DNA of 64,000 nt, taken from positions 8,839,501 to 8,903,500 of the forward strand of contig NW_018343982.1 in assembly GCF_002099425.1 (NCBI RefSeq), written 5' to 3'. The DNA is from Phascolarctos cinereus. Its lineage: Eukaryota > Chordata > Mammalia > Diprotodontia > Phascolarctidae. Shown here in pieces: positions 22,255-33,484 of this stretch (its first letter is position 1; each line of letters opens with the position of its first letter). A program made the translations under genes and the position numbers. The notes below the pieces were generated by a model, which saw nothing but the letters and a program-made list of their open reading frames with translations, was not told the DNA's origin and searched no databases.

Positions 22255-23110
22255 TCTACTTGGATGTTTCACACATATTTAAAAATCAACGTGTTCAAAA
22301 TGGACCTCATTATCTTTCTCTTAGCATGCCAGCTACACTCCTGCTGTCATCCTCATTTTCCCCTATCGGACTTTATTTCTAGGCCCCCTAGCTCTGATAG
22401 GGGAGAGTTTGCCTAACTTGCCAGGAACCAGGTCTCCATGCCACTTCCCATACCATGCCACTATGGATGTCCCTCTCCTACCCTGCTTTCCAGGACTTAG
22501 CACAGTGCCCTGACCCATAGTAAACACTTCATAAATGTTCCGTTTGTATATCTGTTTACCTTTTTGTCTTCTGCAACACTCCTCCAAACTTTCCTGTTTC
22601 TCTAGAGGAGAGAACCAGCCTTCCAGTCAATTAAGGTTTATCACCTCCACATGATCCTTTGAAAGCCGCATGTCCAGTCACTTGCCAAGTCCTATCTAGG
22701 CTCCTTTCTTGTATCAGTCCCCTCCTGTTCACTCAAACACCACTCTAGTTCATGCCTTCATCACCTCTCATCTGAGTTATTGCAGTGGTCTAATTTATCT
22801 TCTTGCTTTTGTACAAACTGTTGCCTAGATATGTACTAGAATGTACTCCCTTCTCACCTCGTTATAGGAACCTTCCTTTTTATCAAGGCTTGGAACAGAT
22901 GCTACCTCCTAAACTAAGTCTTTTCTGACCTGCCTAGTTGTTAGCACTTTTTTTCCTTCCTCAAATTGTTATGTATTTATCTGTTCACATGTTGTGATCC
23001 CCTGATAGAATGTAGGCTCTTTGGGATCAAGAACTGGTTTTTGAATTTGTCTTCATATCCCTCATGCCTAGCACGTAATAGATGTTCACTAAATGTTTGA
23101 AATTGAAATT
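22255..23110 (+). mobile_element. L2 LINE, ORF2 C-terminal part to 3' end
   Basis: 'caacgtgttcaaaatggacc' and 'tcattatctttctctt' match the post-RT L2 text (family 'LNMSKTELIIF'). It continues with 'gtccagtcacttgccaagtc', 'catgccttcatcacctctca' and 'gttattgcagtggtctaat', and ends at 'catgcctagcacgtaatag'. At about 22395-22560 it carries a different L2-tail-like segment ('gaaccaggtctccatgccac' ... 'cacagtgccctgacccatag'). Confidence 0.75.
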
Positions 23111-23944
23111 AAATTTACTGAAAGCAAGACAAAGGATACAGTTAGAATGTGTTCATACCAGCAAGTTTAGCTGCCCAGTGTGCCCTGATTGTGAGATACT
23201 CACCAATCACAGTCAATCAGGAACTGTTAGTTCTACCCTTTACTTCAAAGACTGGAAGGACACCATGTGTTAAGTATAGTATACAGGGGATTTTTTTGTT
23301 CACATATGAATGGCACTATATGGCCTCTGTGGTTTCTTCAAACTCTAAAATTCTGTGGTGACCTCCACATCATAATGAGATGTCAGGAGAGGACTTGAAT
23401 GTAAAAACAGGATGGGGACACTAAAAAGGATTAAGGGGAAGAAAAGGGCCTAGTAGCAAAATCGGAAGGGAGAGAGGAGACAACAGAGACTCCAGGAGAA
23501 GATGTCACTGCAGTGATTACTGGAAGAGGGAAAGGACAGCAGAAGCAGAAACTGGTAGAGAACCACGAGGCAAGGAATAGAATGGGGGAAGAGTGAAGTA
23601 GGGTACTCCTCCCAGTGGTTAGCACCCTAGCACTGAATTTTCCAAATCTGTATTAGTTATGGCTCTTCTTGTTTTTAACCAGAACCTCCTCATTCACATC
23701 TCTTAGATACTTCTTGATATTTCAGTCATTAAATGTGTCAACAGTTGAGATGAATCTGTTTCATGAGAATAATACTGAAATGATTATGTTCTGAGAAAAT
23801 GCCTAAAATTCCTTTTTTTTCTCAGATTGTCATTGTTCTCAACCTATGAGAATAAAAGAACAAATGAGATAAATAAAAATAGTATTCATGGCTCCGTTTC
23901 TAAACCTTAAAACTGTCAAAGTTTGAGTTGTTTTTCACCAGTAC
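23111..23944. other. No gene recognised
   Basis: Purine-rich stretch around 23400-23600 without repeat identity; otherwise plain AT-rich DNA. Confidence 0.5.
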
Positions 23945-24205
23945 TCCTAACCTACCTCTGCCTCATCAATTTCCTTTCTTCTTTCAAGACAGAATTCAAG
24001 CACCATATTCTGCATGAAGCCTTCTGATCCCTTCCCTCCATAGCAAGTTCCTTCCCCTCCAAACTTCCTTATGGTTAGCTACTTTGTTTTCACTTTGTTT
24101 TTATAACATGTATGTATTTATATGTGTACTTCGTAATTCTTCCTTAGCACAGTGCCTGGCACATATTAGGTGTGCAACAATCCTTGCTGACTGAGTGGTT
24201 GATAT
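23945..24205 (+). mobile_element. L2 LINE 3' end
   Basis: 'caagacagaattcaagcacc', 'tctgcatgaagccttctgat', 'cagtgcctggcacatattag' and 'ttgctgactgagtgg': the C-terminus and canonical L2 tail. Confidence 0.8.
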
Positions 24206-24207
24206 TG

Positions 24208-24405
24208 ATGAATTAATAATGCTTTACAGTCTGCAAAGCACTTTACTCAGGAACTATTAGATATAGGCATTATTTTACTATCTTAGATTAGGGAGCTGAG
24301 ACTCAGATTGGTTCACGATCCCACAGGTGGTAAGTGGCCCAGCCAAGGCTTACACCCAAATCTTCTGACTCCAAGGCCAATGTCTTTTTGGTACATCATA
24401 ACTGA
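24208..24405 (-). mobile_element. MIR SINE
   Basis: 'aataatgctttacagtctgc', 'ggcattattttactatctta', 'cacaggtggtaagtggccc' and 'cttctgactccaaggccaat': reverse-complement MIR. Confidence 0.7.
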
Positions 24406-25377
24406 AAAAAAAAATTATTGAATTGTATCCCTATTATCAATGATTCATACATTGATAGGATACTGTTACCAAACTACTCAAGCAGTTAGTATTTTCTCCA
24501 ACCCCTCTATTTCTGTTCCTTTCAAAGCACTGAAGCAGGAGGATTTCTAGCAGAATATGCTGCATTGTTTTGCATGAAGACAGAGGGAAATGCCTGGGTG
24601 GCGCTAAGCGTAGGCACACATATTTTGCATACATTCTCTTGTACAACATGCATATACCTGCAGGCACATGCACATAAGCACATATATTAGCCTCATCAGT
24701 CTTTTAAAAGAAATTTAAAGCTCCCAGCCATTATAGAGATGGTGAATCTTACCCTCATTTATTTCAAGAGGAAGCCAATAGGTTATTTTTAAAGTGTATG
24801 TATTGTGGAATAGTCTTGGTGAAAAGAATTTATAGTTTCAACTTGTGCTTTTGTGGGAAAATAATTGTGTTGGCCAAAAGCCCTTTCTGCCCAACAGGCA
24901 GCAGTTTTTCATTTGGAGGGGCTTCATGAGCCTCCACTTGCTGTTTAAGAGAATTCCACTGTGAAAGGACATGAGTTTGGTTAAAGGAAGCACTGTAAAT
25001 CACCAAGCAAGGCTGTCCCAAATTTGTTTTTAAATTAAAAAACCAAAAGAAATCTTACAGAAGAAGTATGTGCATAAAGACTCCCTTAGAATGGTCCTAA
25101 TTGGGGCTTAAGTATCCATAATTTTATCAGGTTCTGTGTAATTAGATATTGTGCAATTGAATCAGAATCAAATACTGTTTGTACTATGGTAACCACTGCA
25201 TTCAGTACCTCCACTATCTTAGAGATAAAGAACATTTCCCCAAGGCCCACACATGACACAAGGCTTTTTTTAGACTTTGAAGAAGAAAAAGAAGAAAAAC
25301 AATTTCCCAGTAATTTCTCCGATTTCAAAGATGGGCGTTTGTTGGGGCAGAGCAAAGGATTTTTGTTTTTGGTGTTG
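24406..25377. other. No gene recognised
   Basis: Repeat-poor DNA. Frames of 60-90 codons on both strands (for example 24437-24673 and 25086-25355) look like chance. Confidence 0.5.
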
Positions 25378-25415
25378 TGGTTTTTTTTTCCTTTCCTTTT
25401 TCTTTTTTTTTTTTG
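25378..25415. repeat. T-rich polypyrimidine run
   Basis: T9-CC-TTT-CC-T5-C-T12-type tract, probably a degraded poly-T. It is directly upstream of a minus-strand L2 terminus. Confidence 0.75.
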
Positions 25416-25431
25416 CCCACCTGGATTTCTA

Positions 25432-25535
25432 TTTCATTCAGCAAGCATTTATTAATTAGCTAATTTATTGATTATGTGCAAGGTACTGAGGATACAGCAT
25501 GAAAACAAAACAACCCTGTCCTCAAAGATCTTGCC
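25432..25535 (-). mobile_element. L2 LINE 3' terminus
   Basis: 'cattcagcaagcatttatta', 'caaggtactgaggatacag' and 'ctgtcctcaaagatcttgcc' are the reverse complement of the L2 3' end. Confidence 0.65.
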
Positions 25536-25559
25536 TGTGTTCCCAGATAAGCAAATACA

Positions 25560-25735
25560 AATCATATAGAAATGATTTCTCCCTTACTATTTTTATTTGT
25601 ACTTGTTATCTGCCCCTATCAAAACAGAAGCTCCTTGAGAATAGAATTTCTTGCATTCTTTGTACTTGTATTCCTAGTGCCTACCAAATTGCCTGGCACA
25701 TAATGGTGGCTTAATAAATACTGATTCATGATTGA
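25560..25735 (+). mobile_element. L2 LINE 3' terminus
   Basis: 'acagaagctccttgagaata', 'gtacttgtattcctagtgcc' and 'cctggcacataatggtggc', ending in 'attgattgat'. It sits between two minus-strand L2 pieces and may be nested in them. Confidence 0.75.
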
Positions 25736-25779
25736 TTGATATGGATAATGATCAAGCACAGGAAAGCAAAACTTAAGAG

Positions 25780-26129
25780 AAAAGTGTCATGGATTCCAAA
25801 GAAAAGAAGAGTACTGAGTAGGAGAGGTGAGTCAGCAGTGTCAAATGCTGCAGGGTGGTGAAGAAGGATTAGGATTGAGAAAAGACCAGCAGATTTGACA
25901 GCTGAGAAATTCCTAGCAACTTTAGAGAGAGTTCAGTTGAGTGATGAAGCTAGAAGGCAGATTGAAGAGAGTTGGGAAATGAATGAGAAGCAGAAGCAAT
26001 TACTTTAGATAACTTTTTCTCAGAGCTTGACTATGAAATGGAGAAGAGATATAGGGCAATAGCTTAATGGGATAATAAGGCCTTGTAAAGGTTTGGTTTG
26101 GTTTTGCTTTGCTTTGTTTTTTAGGGGAG

Positions 26130-26194
<65 letters not shown>

Positions 26195-26285
26195 CGCGCA
26201 TGCGTGTGTGTGTGTGTGTGTGTGCGTGTGTGTGTGTGTGTGTGTTAATAGAATGGGAGACACTTGAGCATATTTATAGGCAATA
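25780..26285 (-). mobile_element. L2 LINE internal (ORF2) fragment
   Basis: 'gtcagcagtgtcaaatgctg' (reverse complement encodes the AAFDT-type box ahead of the RT active site), 'gagaaaagaccagcagattt', 'cctagcaactttagagagag', 'gatatagggcaatagctta', then a long (TG)n tract, and 'gaatgggagacacttgagca'. This is the N-terminal part of the RT domain, extensively mutated. Confidence 0.75.
26132..26245. repeat. 114-bp alternating purine-pyrimidine tract, (TG)n with a (GC)7 core
   Basis: Unbroken purine/pyrimidine alternation from 26132 to 26245: (GT)n, then seven GC steps at 26186-26199, then ATGC, then (GT)n with one GC step. Sequence of this kind is known to favour left-handed Z-DNA. It lies within an L2 relic. 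Confidence 0.95.
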
Positions 26286-26419
26286 GATTGAAAATTGCGC
26301 GTCAAAGGGATGGTTTTGGCAAGCTCTGGTAACTTTTGGCAACCTCTTTATCAGAAACTGGAGTAAAGGAAGAGAGACTAGAACATTGTATCCAAGAGTT
26401 TTGAGATGTAGAAAAGGGG

Positions 26420-26525
26420 AAGAAAGTGATGTAAACTCTTTGAGTTGTTTCATGTTTGTCTTTGTACACTTAGCGCAGTATCTTAATGCATAATAGGTGC
26501 CCAATAAGTGCTTGTTGAATGGAAT
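26420..26525 (+). mobile_element. L2 LINE 3' terminus
   Basis: 'gtctttgtacacttagcgc', 'ataggtgcccaataagtgc' and 'ttgttgaatggaattgaat': canonical L2 tail. Confidence 0.75.
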
Positions 26526-26527
26526 TG

Positions 26528-27170
26528 AATTAATACAAAGGAATTACAAGGGGGAGGGAGTGCTAATAACTGGGAGGGTCAGGAAAGTTCTCTTCAGGAG
26601 AGGGGGGAGGGGGAAAGTGTCTCCATTGAAGGAAGCTAGGAATTCTTTAAGGTACAAGGGAAGAAGAAGGGCATACCAGATTGTAATGAAGGAGGACCCC
26701 TAGTGCAAAAGCCCAAGGAATCTCTAGGTCAGTTTAACTGGGAGAATACATAGGATCACGTGGTCATTGATTTAGAGCTGAAAAGGATGGTGGAAGCCAT
26801 TGAGTCCAACCTTCTCATTTTAAAATGAGGAAACTGAGGCACGAAGGTGCGTAATAGAAATAAAATTGTAAAGATAATGGAGGGCTTTAAATAACAAAAT
26901 GGGGCTTCTGTTTTATCCTAGAGGCAGCAGGGAGCTATTAAAGATTTTGACTAAGGGGTGATATAGCCTGATCTGCATATTGGTAGTATCAATTTGGGAT
27001 TAAAGAGGGAGGAAACTGGAAGCAGGGAGTCCAATTTGCACTTCCTGTTGTAACAGTCCAGGTGAGAGGGATCTGAAATAAGGTAATGACCATGTGACTA
27101 GAGAGAAGAGAACAGGTGCAAGCCGTGCTGTGGAGCTGGGATCTGAACACTAGAGTTAGAAAGCCAGCCA
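26528..27170 (-). mobile_element. L2 LINE fragment, interrupted by a MIR3
   Basis: Two collinear minus-strand L2 parts. 26528-26720 has 'gaaggaagctaggaattctt' and 'cccctagtgcaaaagccca'. 26870-27170 has 'ggagggctttaaataac', 'tttatcctagaggcagcag', 'aagcagggagtccaatttg' and 'taacagtccaggtgagaggg'. The MIR3 at 26755-26850 separates them. Confidence 0.65.
26755..26850 (-). mobile_element. MIR3 SINE fragment nested in L2
   Basis: 'gatttagagctgaaaaggat', 'gccattgagtccaaccttct' and 'aatgaggaaactgaggcac': reverse-complement MIR3 tail and core. Confidence 0.65.
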
Positions 27171-27184
27171 GTCCTCCACTCTCA

Positions 27185-27312
27185 CTTCACAGCGAATGAC
27201 TTCTCCAAAGTCACACAAGTAAATTAGCATCAGAGGCGGGATACAGATTCAGGTGAGCTTTGATCTGATTCTAGAGACAGCTCTGTCTCCACTGTGCCTT
27301 GATGCTTCCTGG
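27185..27312 (-). mobile_element. MIR SINE fragment
   Basis: 'cgaatgacttctccaaagtc', 'agaggcgggatacagattc' and 'tctgtctccactgtgccttg' correspond to the tRNA-side half of reverse-complement MIR. Confidence 0.5.
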
Positions 27313-28261
27313 GAGAATCAAGAACATCTGGGCATTGGGGAAGGGTGTGTGTCAAGAATGACTTGACCAATGGTCAAAAAGCTTAGTAACTAGAAAATTA
27401 GTGGTACTATCAACAGAATCTTTCCTTTTATCCATCTTCTCTGATAGGCAAATGTGGACACCAAGGATTTACAGGGTTACAAAGGCTAGTGTTAACAGTA
27501 GGCAGAATTGGCAGTATGATAGATAGTACTTACCTTTTTTGAGGGAAGAAAGAGAAATATGTTTCAGATTATTTTGGATTGGTGAAATTCTAGCTGGGAA
27601 AATAATTGGTTTAGTTGCTTTTGTTATCAGTTTTCAAAAGGACAATGTTATAAGACACTAATGATTCTACTGAGGTCGTATGCTGAAATTTTATACTAAT
27701 AAACCCTCAGAAATAATTATAGTTTATATAGCTTGATGAAGCATGTCAATCTGAAAATTCCCCTGTGGGGAAGATCACTGGAACCTTTATGTTTTTGCCT
27801 ACGTCACCGGCTGGCTAAGTAATAAATTGGCCAGCAATGGATTTTGCTTGCTTGTTTGTTTGCTTGTTTTGTTTTTAATTGCTCACTGGTAAGGTAAATA
27901 TTGAGTGACATTTCAACCAGCTACTTAATAGGAGAGTAGAAATACTGAACACATATCTATTCTTCCCTTACTATTCATTGATTAAATACAAGAGGAAAGT
28001 CCCAGTCAGCCATCTCTTGCTACTTGGGAGATGCCAGAGCCACAGAAAATAGTGCAGAATTCTCAGATGGATGTTTACTGTTTCCTTCATCATTTCATAA
28101 GTGACTGGGGATGGGAAGGAATGGAACTTCCATCTGGGAATCCCCAGATGAGGGAGTATTTCAATGTAGTTACAGGCCTGGCTCCAGTCATTGCAGTAAA
28201 CCAAACCATTTCCTGGAAGTAGGAGATGTATGAGGAAATTGTATTAATTAAAAAATTCTGG
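27313..28261. other. No gene recognised
   Basis: Plain DNA; a short (TTGC/TTTG)n stretch near 27843-27875. Overlapping opposite-strand frames at 27971-28222 have no identifiable domain. Confidence 0.5.
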
Positions 28262-28630
28262 CCAAAGTGAATTACTTGCCATCCATTATTCTCATCTTGC
28301 CTTCTCTTTTCTCTTCAGCCTCTAGCTTCCATACCTATTATAGATTCTCCTTCCTTATCCTGTTGTTCTATCAGAATCTCACTTAGTTCCTCCTTGAAAC
28401 CTTCCTACTTTTACTAAGCTAGGAATGATCTCCCTCTTAGGTTTCTCATAGCACTTTGCAAGCCTCTCTCGTTCGTAATTATTTTCTGATTTATATCAAT
28501 TAACTTTTGTATAAATCTTGTATCCTTTACTAGGCTATATCCGATTTTATCTTTGAATTATCAGTTCCCAGTTCATTTTCCTATATATCATGGGCATTTG
28601 ATAGATTTTTGTTCAACTGAATTAAAAAGA
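28262..28630 (+). mobile_element. L2 LINE 3' end (old)
   Basis: 'cacttagttcctccttgaaa', 'ccttcctacttttactaagc', 'catgggcatttgatagattt' and 'ttgttcaactgaatt': decayed L2 C-terminus and tail. Confidence 0.55.
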
Positions 28631-28776
28631 ACACTAGGGAACTGGTCTGTAAAATATTCATTTGTCCCTAGATGGATATGCCCCAACCTCTTGCCCCCAA
28701 AATTTTATATCCAAAAAAAAAATTAGATTGTAGCATCATAAAAAGGAAAATCAGGGAGGAGATAGAATAGTCTGAA

Positions 28777-29125
28777 TGTTGTTGAACTGGAGCAGAAAGG
28801 TAATGGATTGGAGGATCTAGGTTCAGTTGCCTCCCAGCTCCCCTATTTAGGGGGAAGGGAAAGGAATAAGCATTCATATAGTGCCTACTATGTGCCAGGC
28901 ATTGTAACATATGCTTTTTATCTCATTTGATTCTCACAGCAACCCTGCAAGCTAGGTGCTGTTGTAATCCCCATTTTACAATTAAGGAAACTGTGTGTAA
29001 TTGAGGAAAGCTAATATCCATGCAGGCTTAGACAAATCACGGGGCCTCAGTTTCTTTATCTGTGAAATGAGGGAGTTTGACTAGATGTTCATTAAGGGCC
29101 CTAGTCTCAATTAGGAGAATTTGTG
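28777..29125 (+). mobile_element. MIR3 SINE interrupted by a minus-strand MIR
   Basis: Head half 'ggattggaggatctaggttc' at 28803-28840, then a MIR in reverse (28868-28990: 'gtgcctactatgtgccagg', 'tctcatttgattctcacag', 'ccccattttacaattaagg'), then the MIR3 body and CR1-type tail (29018-29125: 'cctcagtttctttatctg', 'agtttgactagatgttcat'). Confidence 0.75.
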
Positions 29126-29152
29126 GAAGAATCTATTTATTATATAATAGAT

Positions 29153-29408
29153 TATTGCAGCTAGGTGGCATGATGAATAGAGTGCTGGGCCTGGAGTCAG
29201 GAAGACTCATCTTCCTGAGTTCAAATCTCTTCTCAGACACTTACTAGCTGTGTGACCCTGGGCAAATCACTAATTCCTGTTTACCTCTGTTTTCTCATCT
29301 ATAAAATGAGCTAGAGATGGAAATGGCAAACTGTTCCAGTATCTTTGCCAGGAAAAACCCCAATGGGGTCACAAAGTCAGACACAAATAAAAAACAACTG
29401 AACAACAG
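29153..29408 (+). mobile_element. MAR1 SINE, full length
   Basis: 'gcagctaggtggcatgatg', 'gagttcaaatctcttctcag', 'agctgtgtgaccctgggcaa', 'gatggaaatggcaaactg', 'cagtatctttgccaggaaaa', 'ggggtcacaaagtcagacac', then 'aacaactgaacaac'. RTE-type 3' end; no clear target duplication. Confidence 0.93.
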
Positions 29409-30102
29409 CATTAGCTTCAAGTCTCTCGAAATTTTGTTTCTTTAAAACAGCAACTCGTAAAGCCACCACCTCCTTACTTTTCAGCTTCCTCCTTGAGTCC
29501 TGCCCAACTGACTTATTCCCCAGGGTAGTGTAGTTCTCCCCAAAGCAGAGGTTCTGGGTGACTCATCGTGCCATGGGGATGACTCTGGCTAGATGCATTA
29601 CAAAAACAAGACAATGATTAATTGCATGTGAAAACTCCCAGCACAAATACTACTGGCATGAAAGTTTTTGCCCAGGTAACAGTTGGTCCAGGTATATCTG
29701 TTACAGTACATTTTCTGATACCTTCCTTCCTTGCCTAGGTTGCGTTTAGGACAGATTATGGTAATGATCCTTATTTTCAATTATCTTCATTTTCATTAAT
29801 TACATAAAATAATATTAGCATTGTTGGGGCAGAGCCTTTTAAAAATTTTATTAGCGTTAGATGCTTTCATATGAGAATGTAACACGTGCATTGACAAAGA
29901 GAACATTTAAAAAAACACTTAAGAAGGGGAGAGAGGTGCTGACATGTGATGTGACATTCCAGAGGAATGTGTGTTAGTTGACCTCATGAGCTCTGTTAGC
30001 TATTCTGTGGAAATAGAGAAATATAGTAAAATGTCTGAGACCATCTACACTTCTCTGTCAAAGGAGCTCGAGGCACCATTCCCCATGATACCTCTTTTGT
30101 CA
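29409..30102. other. No feature recognised
   Basis: Repeat-poor interval without exon-like frames. Confidence 0.5.
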
Positions 30103-30250
30103 TAGTGATAATAATGGTAGCTCACATTTCTGTAAGGCTTTAGAGCTGACAAAGCATTTTCTTGCCAATGACCCTGTGAAATTGTCAGTGCATGCCTTAT
30201 TGTTACCATTTTACACCAGATCACATGGTATACAGAGAGATAAAGGACAG
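30103..30250 (-). mobile_element. MIR SINE fragment
   Basis: 'ataataatggtagctcacat', 'tgacaaagcattttcttgcc', 'ttattgttaccattttacac': old reverse-complement MIR. Confidence 0.6.
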
Positions 30251-30344
30251 TATCCCTCAAAGGACCTGTTTGGTTTTTACCATTACGCCAATAGGTCCTT
30301 CTTGAGCAGCTGCCATGTGCTCAGTACTATGTTAGGTGATGCTA

Positions 30345-30470
30345 TTAATTGTCCTGTGACCTTGGATCCAAGTCACCTCCTTGGGCCTTAGGTTCCTGTT
30401 CTGTAAAATGAAGAGAGTATTCCCAACGATCCTCAGTATCACTCTTAGTTCTTAGGTTCTTTGAAATACA
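30345..30470 (+). mobile_element. MIR3 SINE fragment
   Basis: 'tgtgaccttggatccaagtc', 'ggttcctgttctgtaaaatg' and the CR1-type tail 'cgatcctcagtatcactct'. Confidence 0.6.
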
Positions 30471-30514
30471 GATACATGAAGACAAGGACAAGGTGAAGTC
30501 CTTCCCCTCAAGAA

Positions 30515-30712
30515 ACTTTCAAGCATGGAGAAATGGATAAGGCACTGGGCTAGGAGTTAGGAGGACCTGAGTTCATATCCCACCTAAAGCACTTGCTAGT
30601 TCTATGACCCTATACAACTCTCTGTGCCTCAGTTTCTTTATCTGCAAAAAGAAGAGTTGGACTCAGTAGCCTCTATGATCCCTTTCAGCTCTAAACCTGT
30701 GATCCTTTGATC
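30515..30712 (+). mobile_element. MIR3-type SINE, near full length
   Basis: tRNA-like head 'gagaaatggataaggcactg', B-box region 'gacctgagttcatatccc', body 'tgtgcctcagtttctttatc', tail 'gagttggactcagtagcctc' and 'ccctttcagctctaaacctg'. The tail is of the CR1/L3 type. The text just after it (30715-30835) looks like the end of an older minus-strand MIR. Confidence 0.75.
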
Positions 30713-30835
30713 TTATAGAGGCACTTTAAATCCTTTTTATAAATTAAAGCCACAGATGGACTAAGCGAATTGTCTATCTTCAGTCAACAGAGGCACTGAA
30801 ATTAGAATTTAGTGCTTCTAAATGCCATTCCACAT

Positions 30836-31670
30836 CAAGACACGATCCTTCAGAATGGTATGAAAATGAATTATAAATTCTGATCTGTAAAGACATGATT
30901 TACTAAACACTATTAACTTTTGCCAATTGTTTAGAGAAAACACCCCAGTCACAAAGATTGATCCCATTCCAGTGGCCAGACTTGTGATCTCACCATGCCA
31001 ATGGGTAATGTTGCCAGACCCTTCTCATACTCCTGAAAACTTTACTTCTGCTCTAATATTGAAGTAAATTTAAGAATCTACTTTAGGAAAGGATAACCAC
31101 ATGAAAACGTTTGTAGAAATGCTTCTTTTGTTCAAAGATGAGTCACAATGGGACGATCCCTTCTTTGGGCAAGCTGCCGGCTTCTTGTAGGTCTTTAAAT
31201 TCCCTTGTGTTGATTTCTTCCTAACTGCACTTTATTGTGTAATCAGAGGGCTATAATTTGTGGACTCTTACATTCTTACCACATAGTCTGGTATCATTTT
31301 CAGCTATCTGACCAAATGACTTAGTTTATAGAATTTATGTCTCTGTTGGCCATATCTATCATCATGTATGAGAGAAAGACCAAGTCTCAGGCCATTTTGA
31401 ACAGGAGTGACCAGTACCCCCTCCAAATCCCAATTTTGGAAAGAAGAAATTCTAACTTGAAACTACTTTTTCTACCTCTGGAATGAAAATATGCTCTTCC
31501 TGGATAGCATTCTGAACAATTTAGCAAGTCAGACACATAACAGTACCTCCCATTTATGTCATACTTTGCAGTACTCAAAGTGCTTTAGTCATATAACCTG
31601 CATGACCTAGAAAAACTTTGCTGCACTCTAAAGTATGAGCAGCTCATCATTTATTCATAAGGAAGGCCAA
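30836..31670. other. No gene recognised
   Basis: Repeat-poor, no supported frame. Confidence 0.5.
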
Positions 31671-31671
31671 G

Positions 31672-31920
31672 AAAGGCAGTCCTGGGCTTGGAGTCCACAT
31701 GACCTGGATTTGAATCCTGCATCAAACACTTAACTGGCTTTGTGAGCTTGGAGTCACTTCATCTTTCTGGGCCTCACGGTCCTCTTCTCTGAAATGAGGA
31801 GTTAAGATGACACGACCTGTCAGGTCTCTTCTAGTTCTCAGTCTGGGATGGTGTGACATACTGGCTGGGTAACTCTGGACAAATTCCTCAGCCTCTCAGT
31901 GCCTCCGGGCTTCTGTATTC
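31672..31920 (+). mobile_element. MIR SINE pieces
   Basis: 'gcttggagtccacatgacct', 'ggatttgaatcctgcatcaa', 'gggcctcacggtcctcttc' and the tail 'aggtctcttctagttctca' form one element (31672-31850). 'ctggctgggtaactctggac' and 'cctcagcctctcagtgcctc' (31860-31920) look like part of a second. Confidence 0.65.
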
Positions 31921-32597
31921 TAGGAGCATAAGTTACAGAGCACCAATTTGAACTGGTGAAGGAAGTTTCCTCTCCAGGAGTTTCCTACAAGGATGAAATG
32001 ACATGTCTGAAAAAACAACAACAATAAGGCCAGACCCAGAATTATGTTTATCTAAAGCTTTTCTAATACACTGTGTACTATTTGTCAAGTTTTCTAAGTG
32101 TGTTCTTCCACTAGGTGCTCTGGTTAGCACTGAGAACAGGAGAGCAAGCCAGCACTCTGCAGTGTCAGGAGTCCTTACCTTTTCTGATATCCTCAATGCC
32201 AGCAGCTGTGCACAGAGAATAGCATGGAAAGAACACAATCCTATCCATGTTTTCTGGGTGAGCCAGTCCAAAAAGAGTGCAGGGGTGGACTCCCATGCTG
32301 AGAGTAAGAGAGAATTGGGGGAGGGGAGGAGACATCCTTAGGACCCTAAAGAGACTGAAGCACTGAGAGCCAATGCCTTACAGGCATACTGAGGAGCCAG
32401 CTAAAAATCCCACAATTCTTACCTCTAGGAACTGGCATCTTTATTTGTCCCATAACTATCCTGGAGCCCCATTAGCAGAGCTGAGACAAGGTGTTGATAC
32501 CGTAGGCAAGATTTTAAAATTACATCCCTTCAGGCTTGACGATCATGTTCCCTGGCTGCTGTCCACTCAAAGTTTTTAGGTTTTCCATTATCACATA
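31921..32597. other. No gene recognised
   Basis: Overlapping 112-codon frames on both strands (31933-32341) have no recognisable motif and appear to be chance in slightly GC-richer DNA. Confidence 0.5.
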
Positions 32598-32785
32598 ATC
32601 ACCAAATGCTAGGACTAGAAAGTCACTGAGTTCAAGCCTGTCATTCTATAGGTGAGGAAACTGAAGGCCAGGTTTCCCCAGGTCCTTCCCAAAGATGTAT
32701 AGCTAGTTAGAGGACAGAACCAAAACTCGAAGCTGAATCTTCTGCCATTCCACCCACTGCTCTTCCCATTGTATTACACTCCCTG
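32598..32785 (-). mobile_element. MIR3 SINE
   Basis: 'aatgctaggactagaaagtc', 'ggtgaggaaactgaaggcca', 'tagctagttagaggacagaa' and 'ccacccactgctcttcccat': reverse-complement MIR3. Confidence 0.7.
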
Positions 32786-33484
32786 TTGTCTGATGTTGGC
32801 CCTCTTGTTAAGTTGAAAGATAGAAAGGTGCTTGAATATTACATTTCAGGCATTCTGCTTTTATGTGCACTTGGGAAACTTCGGGAAAGCTTTGTTCAGC
32901 TACTTCCTTGTTTTTGGCTCATTCATGGTGAAGGGATGGGAGCTGTTTACTTCTCAGGAAGTTATGAAATCTCAAATGTAAAACACAGCCACATTTTTGT
33001 TATTAGTAGGTTTAACACTACAGGGCCCTCAGTTTAAACCAGATGTGATATTCCAACAACCCTGCTTGTTAAAATCCCACCATTTTGGTTCAGACATCTT
33101 ATTAATATAATTATCCATTGTTTTGCCCATTGTTACTATATTAATGTGAGACATAATATGGTGATTTTCCTGTCCAACACTCACAAGGTAGTAATTTTAA
33201 AGTCTAACAGGCATAAAGAAAAGAAGAAATTAGCCAAAGAAAGGACAGTAAACAGAAGTGGCCTGAAATGAATTTGAGGTTGCAAAGGGAAAAGGAAGCA
33301 CTAACATAGTATTGGTGTAAGGAAGAGCAGTTATAGTAATAACATAGAGTGACTAGCTCTATCAGTGGTGAACTCTGTGACCAACAGTTTTGAAGTCAGA
33401 AAGCCTGGGTGCAGAAAATATCTGTCATCATTTATGGATGGCACATTCTAGAGTGAACACTGACAAACTGGAGTCCAGAGGATA
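32786..33484. other. No gene recognised
   Basis: AT-rich DNA without a convincing repeat. Confidence 0.5.

Noticed and set aside
26000-26305. Thr-His repeat protein on the minus strand
   Set aside because: Translation of the (TG)n tract in an L2 relic.
31933-32341. Two overlapping 112-codon frames on opposite strands
   Set aside because: Mutual shadows with no recognisable motif; at most one could be real and nothing supports either.
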